Below, piece by piece: positions 25,701 to 39,487 of a DNA stretch of 64,000 bases (positions within the stretch are counted from its first letter, which is position 1; every line of letters starts with the position of its first letter). The position numbers and the translations under genes are program-made. Under the pieces are notes generated by a model. It made no database searches and had not been told where the DNA came from. It saw only the letters and a program-made list of their open reading frames with translations. Source of the DNA: Pterobdella sp. o SKG-2022 (Eukaryota; Annelida; Clitellata; Hirudinida; Piscicolidae); the NCBI GenBank assembly GCA_964035795.1, contig OZ038320.1:28188649-28252648 (forward strand), in the 5' to 3' direction.

Positions 25701-28700
25701 GAAAAGTTTAGTTTAGAGTCAAAAGTTAGACCAAAGGTGGTAGGGTTGGTGGTGGCGGGAATAGTAGTGTTGTTGAGGTGGATGTTCAAGGGTTTTTTGT
25801 ATTCTGAAGGGTCTGGGGTCATGAGTGTGGTTGTGCTTTTGGTTGGATTAATTTGAAGGTTGTTAGCATGAGCCCATGTGTGAGCCTCGTTTATATATGA
25901 GAGAAGATTTTGGATGGCTGTGTTGGTGTTGAGGTGAGATGAGGTTATAGGGATGTTGTCTGCATAGGTGATGAGATTGATTGATTTGCTTCAGAGAAGG
26001 CAAATGTATGGCATATATATGCTGAGTAATGTTTCCAAGTTTCTTATTTCTAATTCAGAGAGATCGTAAAGCTTTGTAACAAACTTTTGAAAACTTTGCA
26101 TTTTAGTATATTATTTGTTTGTTTGTTGGTTTGTTTGGTTAAAACATGTCTAAGCAAATAGTTAACATGAGTTTTTAAACAATCATCAGTTCCTTTGATC
26201 AGAGTAATGGGTGGCTTGAAAATCAATCGAGTATGCATGTTAGACTCGTTTTTCATATGGGCTCTCAAGGAAGATTTCCATGAAAGAATTTTGAATTGGT
26301 TCTTGTCCCTCACTAGTGAAAGTCGCTTCAAGGTATTTCACAATCTTTCTGTGTAATTTATTATAATCGCCTATTTCAACTTTGATAGTAATTTTAATTA
26401 TTATGAAGGAAACAATACTGTTGCATTAAATTTTTATATTGACTTTTTTCAAAAAAAAAACTTTATAAAAATTTTGTTCGTAATTTTTTTTCTTAATACA
26501 CTTTCAAAGATATACTTCAATTATTTTCCAAACAGTGGTCATTTGCCAGATCGTATGCAACCAACTACGGCATTGTAATGTTAATGATAAAAAACCCAAA
26601 AACTGGACCTATTGCTAAAAAATACTTGTCTCCTGTAGTCTTAGAAATTACTTCAATGCCAAACATAGCTCTAACTCTAGTGCAGAGCTATGACTTTATG
26701 AAATTGGTCCTAAACGTTCTATTGCTATTCTTACCAAACTTCTATGGAGAAGATTTTTCTCAAATTTACCGTTTTAAACAACAGTTTGGTGAGTAATAAA
26801 AATAACTAAAAGTTATAATATTTAAACAGAAGTAGAATATAAACAGAATTCCCATTTATAATATTAATGATTTTATTAAAACTAAATATCAGCAAATCTA
26901 ACTAAGAAGAATGAAAATGACTTTTAAAATTAGTAGTTTTGCTTCAGTCAGGTTAGATGGTTGGCAGGCTTTTTAAAATATGACCATGCTTGAATTTAAT
27001 CTATTTTCGAGAAAGTTTTAACCGATTAGCTTGAAATTTATCAAAATAATTTTTTGAGTTGCGTTTTTTGTGTAACATCTTCCCGCCGCCACGGTCGCAA
27101 GAAAGCTCGATCCAGGTATCGAGACAAGTAGAAAAGTCTGTTTTAAGACATTATTTAAAACGTGGCGACTACCTTTATCTGTTATACTGTGGAAAAGTAG
27201 ACGAAGGATGCGGTAATTTAGCACTAAGTTCAAGTGTTCAGCTCAGCGCAAACGATAAAACTTCATAATCTTTGAACTTAGAGCAAATGCAAAATGCTAA
27301 ATTCTTCAATTATGTTTTGTTAATCGACTAAAGACTGTAGATGCCTTTACTATTCTGAAAGTGTTTCCACGATCAACACGCAAAGAACCATGATAGGTAA
27401 AGAAACCAAATTCTTTTAGCAATGATTCGTTGACTTAAAATTATGATTTTTAGAACTTAAAAAAATTATTACAGTTTTTTAGGTTCGAATTAAGACTAAA
27501 ATGTTTTCATGCAATTAAGAAGGTTGCGTGGATGGCTGGGAGAAGATGCACCTAGAGCAGCATCATTGGCATAAATTCGCGAACGATATCATTTTTGGTT
27601 TTTGATTTTGACCAGAGAAACGTGCAGTTTTGAGCAAGTTACCATTATTCCGTGTAATAAGGGATAATCCCCTTTCTGTCTAAAATAACATTAGCTGTTT
27701 TAAAGACAGGAAAAATACAAACCGAATATAGTTGGGGCAAGAACACAGCCTTTTTTGGCATCTTTTTTAGTAGTCAGGTATAATGCAAAAATATTTAAAT
27801 GGAACAAAAATTAGAAATTTTTGCATGAAATTAAAAGGTGGACTAGAAATCACATTCAAGCTTGAATTTAAAAAGTTTAGGTCTCAAAAATGTACGGGTA
27901 GGTGCCTGGTTTCAATTGAAGATGACTTATTAGATTCCGATAATTGAATGAGAAAGTGTTTGAAAATATTCATGACAAGCACTTTGTATTAATATTAGAA
28001 AGAAACTTACCTTGTTTTAATAGCCAATAGGATTAAAGCAGATTTTTTATGAAAGCATTTAGATAGTATTATATATATAAAAAACATCAATAAAAATAGC
28101 AAAACAAAAACAAACCAAAACAAAGCGGGAGAAATAGCAAATTTAAAAAATCTGGTCTAAATCCTATTTCATTCCAAAAATATCAATTAAAAAGCATAAC
28201 AAAACCTAACCAAAACAAGGCTTTTTTAACGGGAGAAATAAAAAGTTTTAAAATCTTGTTCTTAAAAATTCCAACAAAGCCTATTGTTGGTCGAAATCCG
28301 CTACACTCCTATTATGCAAAATTTAGTGGAAATATCTAAGTTTTCATTCTAATCTTAACGTGAACTTCAACTTTATTTGTGTGTGAGAATAAAAAAATAT
28401 AGATGCATTTGAAAATAAGGAACTAAATACCAAAAAAAGCAGTGTCTACGTAAATTGAGAGTAAAAAAGCAGAAAAAAGCAAGTTCGAATCATGTTTAAG
28501 TTGGAAAAAAAACTCTGAAAGGATAAACGGCTTATATAGATATATATGTGGCAAATTATTCGCAAACAATATAAGATCTAGAAGACAAAAAAACCATAGA
28601 AAGAAGGCTAAAAGTTTTTAATAAGGACATAGCTTTGTTTAAATCTTTAAGTATAGTGAAAATAATTAAAACTATGAACAGAAAGGAAATAAACGCTAAA

Positions 28701-31700
28701 AATCTTTGGACAAAAAGCAGTATAAAGTACTTAAATACATAAATGACTTGCAACTTTTTGCTGGGTATAATTGAAAACGGGAAAAAAGAGTTGATCCAGG
28801 TTAGGCTAAGGCAAACGTGAAGTGTGTCTATTGTGCCAAGGTGGTGTGTTATTCAAGCATATAATACTGCTCTCACATGCAGTGTGTATTTAATATATAA
28901 AAATAAAAATATCATTAATGTTAATTTATAAATCACTAAAGAAAGAAATAAAGATTTAAAATAAATTAAACAAATTTTATGCCCCAACCACCACCAGCTC
29001 GACGTCCACCATACCTGAACTTCAGTATGAAATATCGAGGTTTATATCCACACATGTACCTGCAAGCTAACGACGATTTTATAAATATAATGAACCATAG
29101 AGCTGTTGCTTACGAATTCTTATTTGATTTTTATGAAGTGAAAACATGGCTAAGCCTTATCACTTATTTTCAAGGTTGGGTGAAATTTTTGATTTTTGTT
29201 TTCTTGATGAATTTTAAGTTTTTAGATTTCAATTGCAAATGAAAAATACACTAGACACTCAAAGCTTCAATAAACAACAAAGCTTTTTGTATGCATTATT
29301 AAGTACCGTATTTTTATCTTTGTGTCTGATAGTTTAGTGTTTTTTCAATGAATGTTGTGTCAAGTCAATCGAACTTCATTAAGTTATTGAAAAATATTTA
29401 TCGATGTTTTTATATTAAGTAAAACTCTTTTAAATTATCGACATTGTGGCTTAAAGTTGTATAGAATTACATAAACTTGAAAAAAAAACAATCATTCATT
29501 ATAGCTATAATAGAAACAAACACTAAGGTTTTCCTAAGAATATCTTACATTATCAAGTGACAGTTACACTTGATAATGTAAGATATTCTTAGGAAAAGCT
29601 TAGTGTTACAAGTTCCTTAGTAAAACCATATTGTTTGTTTCCATTATATTGATTCCCGGCTACTTTACGTCACTCATTATAGAATAATAAAAAATCTATA
29701 TGAATGGGACATGTGTGGGTTCAGAGTTTCTTTTAGGGAATGCATCTTTAGTGATTATTGTATTCTTATAATTTTTTGAGTTTTGGAGACATGAGGATTG
29801 CAAAATAATGGTTGGTTCAAAAGCATACCTTTCTTTTTGAGTAAAGTTATCGCTATTAAACACTAATTATTAGTTTTTGTAAAACTTCAAAAAGATTTTT
29901 TGGAGGTTTCTAAGAGATAATATAAGCTTTGGTTAAAAATTTGAGTTGAGTTTGATATGGTTCAAAAAAGCTTTTCGTAAATTGTTTTTAAAGCAGTTAA
30001 TTCATGTAGAGAAGTAGGTTAAAATAAGTGTGAAGCTGTGAAGTTGTTTTTCTATTGTGAAACTTATTGTCACTAACTTCTTTGTAGAAAATCAAATAGA
30101 AAGTTTCTGCGCAAGTAATTATGTATCTTTTCCGAGACATCGTCTGTATTTTTATTCAATATTTTGCGAAAAAAAAACATCAATCAAGAGCAAGTATTTG
30201 ATACATTTATTGAGAATCCAAAGATATAATTTTCGATAATTTTACTATATAACCATAGTTGTGATTTAATCTTTTATGGTGAGACTAAACTTATCGAAAA
30301 TTATAGTTTTTATTCTCAATAAATGTATTAAAAACTTCCTTTTAATTGATGATTTTCGTTGCAAAGTAATTATGTAGTTTTTACTCCGTTTTGCTCCAAA
30401 AAATTGTAGCTCAGTTGAAGGACCATCTCTTTTTTATTCAAGCCATGCATTTTTTTAAAGGCCATGCTGATCTTTGAGCTTGTACCAGAGGCATTTTGGT
30501 TCCAGGTCAGTCACAATGTTGGGGTAGATGAAAACTCTAGCATTTTGTAGTTTTCTTTGACACTTGCAAACAGAGTGGGGAAGCTTTTATTTGCTTTATA
30601 TTAGATGACATGATTTTTACCCAAAATGTATAAAATCAAGTGTGCTTCTAAGAATTTTTTTAAAGAAAAAAAACTATTTACCTTTATGAGAATGAAAGTA
30701 CTACTGACCTTTTTTTTGTTTTTTTTTTGAGCTTTTAAAAAAGCTTAAATTTTTATATGAAATAAATCAAGTTCACAATTGCTTTTACATTGTTCCGTTT
30801 AGTGCCTTTGTTATTTTAGTTATGAGTCAGCTTTTTTTCGTTTTTAATATAAAAAAACAACTGGTTAAATAAAATACTGTTCAAACATATTTCAGGCATG
30901 CATCCACTTGTGAAGGGTCTTAATCCTTACGAAGAATCAGAAAATACTTTAATGAGAGCGTTCACAACGCAAGTAGAAGTAAGCACTTACGTTCTCAAAT
31001 TATATTTCATTTTTAACAATAACTATTTTAGTTTTTAGTACAAAAATGTTTAGAATGCCATAAAATGTTTCCAATTAATAGAGGAACATCAGCATTTATG
31101 TAGAACCATTTATTAGTTTAAACTTTAAGAACATCTATTGATGATCCATACATTTATTTAAAATAAAAGCTAAAAGCTATAATTGTCGATATGTATAGCT
31201 TTATCATAAAAAGTTTTAGGATAAGGCTCTACTTATCAAAAATTATAGCTTTTAGCTTTTATTTTAAATAAATGTATGAATCTTCAATTGGTGTTTTTGA
31301 AGTTTAATTAATATACAAAACATACATAAGATGTCTCTGAAAAGTTAAATTTATTAGTTTCTATATAAAGCCTTTATACCGCTACCAGCCCTTATAAAAT
31401 CCATTGAAGATCTGCTTGCATCCAATGTGGACCATGCTGCACCACTTCAAGGACATTTCACAAGAGATTATTGGCTTGCAACTTTTCCATCCAGTTCTTG
31501 AGAAGCTTGAGAAGTGGGTCAAAAATCATGAACTGGTTTGGTTTTATTGCACTATTTCTTTAGAAACAGTTTACGTTTAAAACAGCTTGATCTAGAAACT
31601 TCGGAAGTTGAAGCCACGAGTTTCATACTTGTTAATGTATTGTATGATTAAGCTAAAATTTTTTTTATAAAAACAAAATTTAATTTGAATCTATTTTCAA

Positions 31701-34700
31701 ATGATTTGATTATATTTTCATACAATCAAATTCTAAAACGTTTCAGAACTTCCACGTGACGTTTTACCACATACCATTCCATCGAATTTTTTCACTTGTC
31801 TTATTCAGTGAAATGATGGTGGGAAACCTACGAGAAAAGAATGTTCAAATCGAAGAGGAGTTTCTTAAAAGACTTGTTCATAGTCCCATCCGACTATGGG
31901 TAATAAACTTTTCAATTGCTTTATCTAAATTTTTTGTGATGAAACTGATCTTGACCAGATATATCTCATCTTTATCTGTTCAATATTCCCAAATTTTGAA
32001 ACTAAATTGTCAAAACACTGAAATTTGATTCAAATAATGGTATAATTTGAGGCTATTATTTAAAGGCATCTTCGGCAGAACAATTAGTTGGTAAATGGCC
32101 AAGAAACAGTTCCACCGTAATAACATATAGCAAATTATACAGATTCACCACTTTCTTCTGCTCTACTGTCGATCCTGATATTTTTTTTGTTCAGGTTCGA
32201 CGCATGAACTTTGATTTTATTTAATATTTATTACTCATGGTGAAATGATTAACTAACGCCGTTATGATTGAAGCAAACTAAAGAAATGTTTAAAAAAATG
32301 AAAAGTTTATAAGACGCCGTTTTTATAAAACTTTACTTATTTCAAAATAGCTCGACTACAACATATATTATTGCATTGGTTTTTCAGTTTGCATGCACAC
32401 AAATGCATCCGGATTTTTTAGTGCATTTCACACTCGAAAAGTTTGACCTTTTTTTAAATCAATATTGTTTCTTAATTTATAACATTAGTAAGTCATGCTA
32501 ATATTTTATATATTGAAACTCAAAAAATCTGTACATAAAACTGCTTTTTCAGCTTTGACACATTGGACCAACTGATCTCAAGCTTCACAAGTGATTCGCA
32601 TATAAACAAGAATTTGTACATGTTGGATGAAGTGCTCTTCTACTTCGCCATTCTCACCAACGCCAGAGTTCTATCAGGTTTGTATAACTCATTTGAGCAG
32701 TGGAATCATTTTAGATTTTGAAAACTGGTTTTCAGAATGATCAAATGTTTGTTTAATTGTTTTGTTATACTGCGAAGGACATATAGTGTCCAAGAACCAA
32801 ATTTTTAGGCTAGTATTTTCAACTTCTTCCAAAATTGTTCTTCCAAGTTTTTTTCTATGGAAAAAAACGTTTGCTATAAATTTTATGTAGCCAAAACACA
32901 CTGTGAACAAGTGGTGATTGTCGGCCCATACGAGATCAAACCGGTACCTTTAGTGGAATTGTCTAATGCTCTACCAGTTGAGCTATAGGGGCCGAAATTA
33001 GTCACTTTTACTTTTATTTATTTAAAGGTTTAAGTTTTGCAAATAACTTGAATTTTATACTATTTATTTTAATTATGGAAGCATTTTATTAGAAAGAAGT
33101 TTATTTTCAAAAATCAGCTAAAACATTTAATAATCCAAATCTCGTCTGTTTTGGTATTCGAAAATATCTAAGTAACATTGTGGATTTTTTTTAGAAATAA
33201 GCCCCACTTCAAAACCTTTTAATTCATGTTTTTAGTTTTTTTCATTTCTGTTAACGATTTCAATTTTTCGTTGGAGTTGTCAATCATTAAAAGGATATTG
33301 CATTTGACCGTTTTCAAACGACATAAAATATTCCATTTTATAATATTTTTATGTTTATCGTTTGTATTTATTTGAAACAATCAATCATTGAATCATCAGT
33401 GCGACTCTTGCGTGTGGGTTTCTTCGTTTTTTTTTTGTGAACTGAACATAGCAACATTTTTTGGTTGTGAGCTTTTACAGCCTAAAACCAATTCATCTTG
33501 AATGACTTATTCTTAGTGTGCTGTTTTAGATTATTTCTATTCAGCTGTGTACCAATTTTGTGCATGATTTTACATGCCATTGGTTGTCCAAGACCACCAC
33601 AGGTTGTGGGAGTCTTGGCAGGTAAGACGAACATCGCTGATGGGTTAGAAAATCATAAGTTTTTATTGTAGAAGTTACGTATTTATAAATTTTTTTTTTA
33701 TTTTTTGTAATTTTTTTGTGGAAAAACAGTTTTTTTTATAAAAAGTTGATTTAATGGTGAATGAAAATTTCTTCTCAAAATTAAAAACTACAGATATATT
33801 AGTATGAATCTTTTGAACTTTTCAAAAATACTTCTTAACCAAGTTTGAAAAAATATTGATGATAAGTTTATATTAAACATGTGGTAGCATTAAATAGTCA
33901 AAAACATCTAACAGGGCACGGGGATAAAAAGATGTTACGAGAAGAAATCGTCAATATGCTATCGAAGAAACCCCTCACTCGCACGGAATTTTTAAAAACA
34001 ATTCCTTACAGGTTTTTTTATATATTCCGCGTGATGTTGATTGCCGGTGTACAACAATCATCGACTCGGATTGAATCGAGCATCTAACGTTCTAACACTG
34101 AGTTATAAGGACCAGATCCATTATGCAAGATGACGATTGGAAGTTTCACACGTCAACCAATTTTTAATGCGCTAATGAAAACCATCTTTGGGCACAATAG
34201 ATGATTTCATTAAAAACGTTATATACAGAGGATTGACGGTGACTAGAAGTTGGGAGAGTAAAGCTGATGGTTTACTGCAAGAGGTGGTAACAAGAAGTAC
34301 TTTATTCATTAATAACTAAGGGTTGAAACATTTTATTTCATCATGAAACTAAGAGTGTCTGATTAGAATTTCTTTGTTGAATGAATGTATTAATTTTGTT
34401 TTTTTATGCACAATTATAATTACTAAACTTGTATTTAAACAGTTAGCATATCTGGAAAGAGAGACTTTTGGCACCCGCAACGAGCCTCTGCAAGGACAAT
34501 ATCATATTAAAAGTTAACTTTCATTACAAAAAGTGTAAATGTTTTGCAAAAATTGGCAAATAATTTTAATATTTTTCTAAACTTCCGAGAGCATTTTTTT
34601 TTAATTTTTAATTGTAACCAGGCGTTATATGAATGAAACTAATAGTTATTTCCACATCATAAAGTATCATTCACAGACAACTGATATGAAATTATCAAAA

Positions 34701-37700
34701 TAGCTTTCGAATTATCTGAAAAATCATGCAAATATGAAAATCAATTTTCCAATTTAAAAAACGGAGTTATGTATTGATAAAGACACCTCCAAACCACCAC
34801 AAAGCTAATGTAATGTTGCACGAGTATGATCCTGTGATGGTGAGAATGAGGAGCATCACTTCAGATGAGTTCAATAATTCCGTCACTAACTACACACAAC
34901 GGTGAATGTTGTTGTCGCTATGTTATGTCTAAGGACAGCTGTATTTATTTAACTATTTGAGCCGGAAATTTTCAACTTAATTATAAAAAAATCGTTATTA
35001 TTCAATAAGCCGTTCATTGCAGTTGAATAATTCCATTTCAAACTATTTTAGTGCCTTATATTTTAACTCAACTAACATGAGAGCTGTTATGCATTGCGAA
35101 TATGACAGAATTTACAAGCTATGAGGGTTAAAAAGCAGGGTCATATAGTTTTTTTTAAATATAACACTTTGTATATAAGTTAACTTTTCATAAAAATCTT
35201 GTTATCTTGTTACATTTTAATAACTGCAATATTATGTGTATGTTTTCAAAAGCTTACAGAAAGAGCAACTGGTTTCCTCCCAGGACAACATCTGGCCGCC
35301 CTTCCGCAAGCCAATATACGTAAGCATTGTGTGCTCTATGGAGTCATTTCAGTCTATATTAATAGAAGTTTCTCCAGTTAAACGCACTATTATGGGTTCA
35401 CAAAACAATTTTTAGTAATTTTCAATTGGCATCAATGAATTTCTTTTCTAGAACCATCATGCGTATTTGGGTGGTTACACTAATTTCCTCAATTCTCCTT
35501 CCTTACATGGCCTTCTCTTTGTCATTTTGTATAAGGTACTATAAAGAATTTAGTGCACTAATAAAAAAATACTTTTATAGTAGGTGTATTTTTTAACATG
35601 CAAATTAGCTATACGCCTAGTGAAACATAAAGGTCACCTAGCGTTACTTGGTACGACCTGATGGTTTCCCTATATTTAACTGCCACCACACAGTGCCAAC
35701 AAAAGATGCGACTGAGCACTCTCCAAATAACCATTCACTTGTTAAATATGGCTTTGAAGTTCCCTTATGTTAGAGTTTATTATGGTCTATTTTATGTGCT
35801 AATTTTTTTTTAATGAAACGTTGCATTACTTCCTCTAATTGTATTTTTGTTCCACTTAGTGTTGAAGTACTTTATAATAAAAGTTAGTCTTGCAAAAAGC
35901 TTTGTACAGTTTTAAATGAATGTCAAATGAAAATTTTACCAAAAATATTCCAAAATTATTTTTCAGAGTTAATTGATTCAAACTCTACAGATTCACAAGC
36001 CTGAAGTACATGCATCTCCTTTCTATAACAACCTCTATCAAAACTGCCTCGTCCAATTCGACTATGAGTTCAATATCGTTGGCAATTATGGTCTTAACAA
36101 TTATTTGAATACTCGTTTCATTCTTATGCTTTTTTATTTTTCTAGTAAACTATTTATAGTAAAACAATTATTTGAAATTTCATTTTATCATTTTTTCAAA
36201 ACTTCATCAAAATATTTCCCGTACATCGAAATCTATTATAATGTTGCGATGTTGAAAGCTACAATCTTAAGCATTGGGTGATGTTGACAGATTATAAAAT
36301 AGAAATTTAGTTATCAATTCAAATTGATGAAAAGTCATGACAGTTTTTTCCTTCTCAAAAAACTTCAAACAGTATTATTGCTAGAAATTGCATCACTGTC
36401 CCACCATTCCGGACATAAATATACTTTCCGAGTGTCGTTGGCTAATTTATTTTATCTATTATGGTTTACGAACAGACACAAATAGAAATATACTTTTGTG
36501 CTTAAATTTTTTCAAAGATCCTCGTTCGCCGGTGTACGGCTTTTCTTCAGTTTCCATGGGTCCCTGTCTTGCACCTGCTCAACTGCTTGAACTATCTTTA
36601 GTTTGTGTGCTTTTAAGTCGTATTGATGGTTGTGAAGAAAGCTGGTGCTTGGTCTTCCTCGCTTTGTGTTTTTTTTAAGGCAATTGATGGTGGTTTGTTT
36701 AGTTGGAACCAGATCATCCATGCGTAGAATAAGGCCTAACATTTGCCAGCGTCGCCTTCTCACGACTTAAGAGGCTGGTTCAATCAAGGCATTTACGGTT
36801 TCTGTTTTCATGCGGCTTGGTCAAAAAACCCTAAATGCATGCCGCACCATTCTTTGGTTAAAATTTTCCACCGATCTAACCCTTCCTTTTTCTATTGAGC
36901 ACGGGCTACAACCAAAAAGCATGATGTTTTGAACGTAAGCTTTGTATATCCTTAATTTTTTTTCTCATGATGCCTGAGTTCCATATTTTTTTCAGATTGA
37001 GCATTTTCATTGTTGTTAGCTGCTTTTTCCTTTTCTACTCTTGCTTTGTATCGAATAGCATGCCTAGTTTTATTCCATTTTTCTACTCGTTGTCTGATCC
37101 GATTTTGAGTCTCCATTTTCGTGAGATTCATCTTCAGATTCCACTTTTCCAGTATTTCTCCCCTCTGTGTTTAGGTTGACGCCGTTTTTGCCTATAAATT
37201 CAATATCATCAGAATATACAATTCCTTGGGCGTGAACATTTTTTCTGACTTCTTTCAACGCTACTTCCAGGTAGGTAATGAAGAGTACTAGACTGAGGCC
37301 ATCTTTTTGAGAAATGCCAATATTAGTGTCAAAAAAGGGTTCTACTTTTTTGGTTCTAATTATCAGGCTGGTGTCATTGAGTAAAAAATGTATCAACTTT
37401 ATATTTTCTTTGGAGTAGATTGTTTTCAATATCTACGTCATTTTTACTCTGTTGACCATGTTAAAAAAAAGAAAGAAAGGATATGAATTCAACAATGAAA
37501 TACAACATCTCTTTAGAATGCATAAAAAGATTAGAATAAAGATTAACACTACGAAAAATACAAATAATAAAGCAAAATGAAGAAATGATAGAAATGAAAT
37601 TCTTCTTGAAATAAGAAAACTATGCAAAAAAGCTTAAGAAAAATGCCTGGAAGAGCAATTACAGCCTATGGAAAAGTCCAGTTATGATAAAATTTTCAAG

Positions 37701-39400
37701 CTATGAAATTCATTTTTAGAAAGATGATTTCAATGATCAAGAGAACAAATCCTTAGCGAAACTGAAGCTGAAATAAAAGTTAAACAGTTCTACCACAACA
37801 AGCCTATAAACTACCTAACAACAACTCAAATCCAATGTTGCAACAATCTCTCAATGACTCAATAAGTTTTAATGAAATTAAGCTAGCTATAAGTAAACTA
37901 AATAATAATATTGCTAAAAGTGCTGATGAGATCCCATCCAAAATGATAAAATATAGTGGAGAAAAACTATTAAAAGTATCAAAAATATTAAATTTAGTAG
38001 TAGAAATAAAGTTCAAAAAGATAGTTTTATTTTTAGTGAAATATTAGTCACTGTACAAAAACAAGGTAAACCGAAAAGACAACTTACAAGCTTAAGACCT
38101 CCCACTCTACTGACTACTATCCGAAAAATATTATCGAACCTTACTATGAATCATATACGCAACAAAACGGAAGAATACATCGGTTCTTATCAAAGTGGAT
38201 TCAGAAATGGAAGAAGCCCAACGGACATAGTCTGATCTCATAAATGGGATATAGCTAAAGCTCTGACTTACAGAGATGAAAATTACTATATCCTTGGCAT
38301 CGACTTGAGCCAAGCCTTTCATACTATGAACAGACCCCTTTTTATTAATGTTCTTGAAAAAATTAGAACAAAGATTAAATAATGATGATCAGAAAGTTAT
38401 TAAAAAAAATTTGTCTGAAGGTAAAATGGAATGGCAAAAGCACACAAACCCTTTTCAAAACTAACATAGGGACCTCTCAAGGAAATGAACTTTCACCCAT
38501 TCTTTTCACAGTTTCCTTGGAAGCAGCACTGCGCACTTTGGAGCTTAAAGTAACAGCCCATATAAACCTAGATCACAGCTACACAAACCATTCACACCAG
38601 CAAAAATGGTAGGATACGGTGACGATCTAGATTTTATTGGTAGAGACAAACAGCAACTACTTCAACTAGAAAGCAAACTGAAAGATGAGTTCTCGAACTG
38701 GAACCTCAAAGTCATACTGACAAGACGGAACTCATCAAAATATCAAAATCAGATGAGGCCTGGAAAAGGAACAAAAAATTAGGCTCCTTCCTTGATGACA
38801 AAAAAGATATTGAGAGAAGAAAAAAACTTGCACTAACTGTGATGAGTAAATTATGGAAAATATACATGAAAGGGAAAAAGCAAAGATAAGCAAAAAAGTC
38901 CGAGTGTATAATTTTTTTGTTAAACTAGTTTTCACCTACAACTTTCCAGCATGAGCAGTCAACAAAAATATAGAAGCTAAGATTGACGCATTCCACCGCA
39001 AACAGCTTAAGAGAGTGATCGGTATCTACTATCCCAATAGAATCAGCAACAAAGAACTATACAAAAGAACAAATAGCATACCCCTTTCAGTTGAAATTGC
39101 TGGTGCAAGATGGGGGATGTTAGGACACATCCTAAGAAGACCTGATACGCCAGCATTCCAGGCTATGAAGCAGTACTATACCACATCAAATAAGAAAATA
39201 TTCTCAGACAGACCTTTAACCACCCTACCACAGACTTAGCAGAAGATGTCAAAATTATTCCAAAAATAAAAATTGAAAACTCAGAAAATTTAGAAACCAT
39301 TTTTTTCTTGTCCAACAGAAATGCTCTTGGAGAAGAATTTTGAAGAGAGTTACCCAAGAGAAACTCAGTCAGCTATACGACTAGAGCAACTCGATGGGGA

Positions 39401-39487
<87 letters not shown>

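Larger units (their letters stand above)
22703..32677 (+). other. UBR3: UBR3 exons 1-16: UBR box and N-terminal helical region
   Basis: Exons: 22703-22838, 22980-23114, 23264-23342, 23436-23521, 24150-24206, 24349-24471, 24696-24767, 26190-26332, 26536-26788, 28998-29174, 30896-30978, 31410-31535, 31747-31899, 32066-32188, 32388-32440, 32553-32677. The UBR box is built from exons 2-4: KTCSTTW, AYRCETC, MCIKCFEPERHQGHKYY, GKCDCGNADAMDSAGFCH, so all expected Cys and the H-x-GH pair are present. The Asp after CDCG of UBR1/2 is Asn here. Exon 15 ends at 32440: reading on to the next GT breaks the frame, while GAAAA|GTTTGA joins cleanly to FDTLDQL. The intron before exon 8 contains a minus-strand LINE; the introns before exons 10-12 contain foldback elements. 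Confidence 0.88.

Noticed and set aside
30395..30600. tRNA-like A box (TGTAGCTCAGTTGAAGG) on the plus strand
   Set aside because: No B box at a sensible distance and no convincing match to the SINE body; too weak to list.
32922..32993. Possible functional tRNA gene on the minus strand
   Set aside because: The anticodon arm does not form properly and the T stem is mismatched. A second copy with a shared non-tRNA body shows it is a SINE.
34201..34228. Upstream extension of UBR3 exon 18 (DDFIKNVIYR)
   Set aside because: Protein-like, but its phase does not fit exon 17, whereas the acceptor at 34228 fits and preserves the family spacing.
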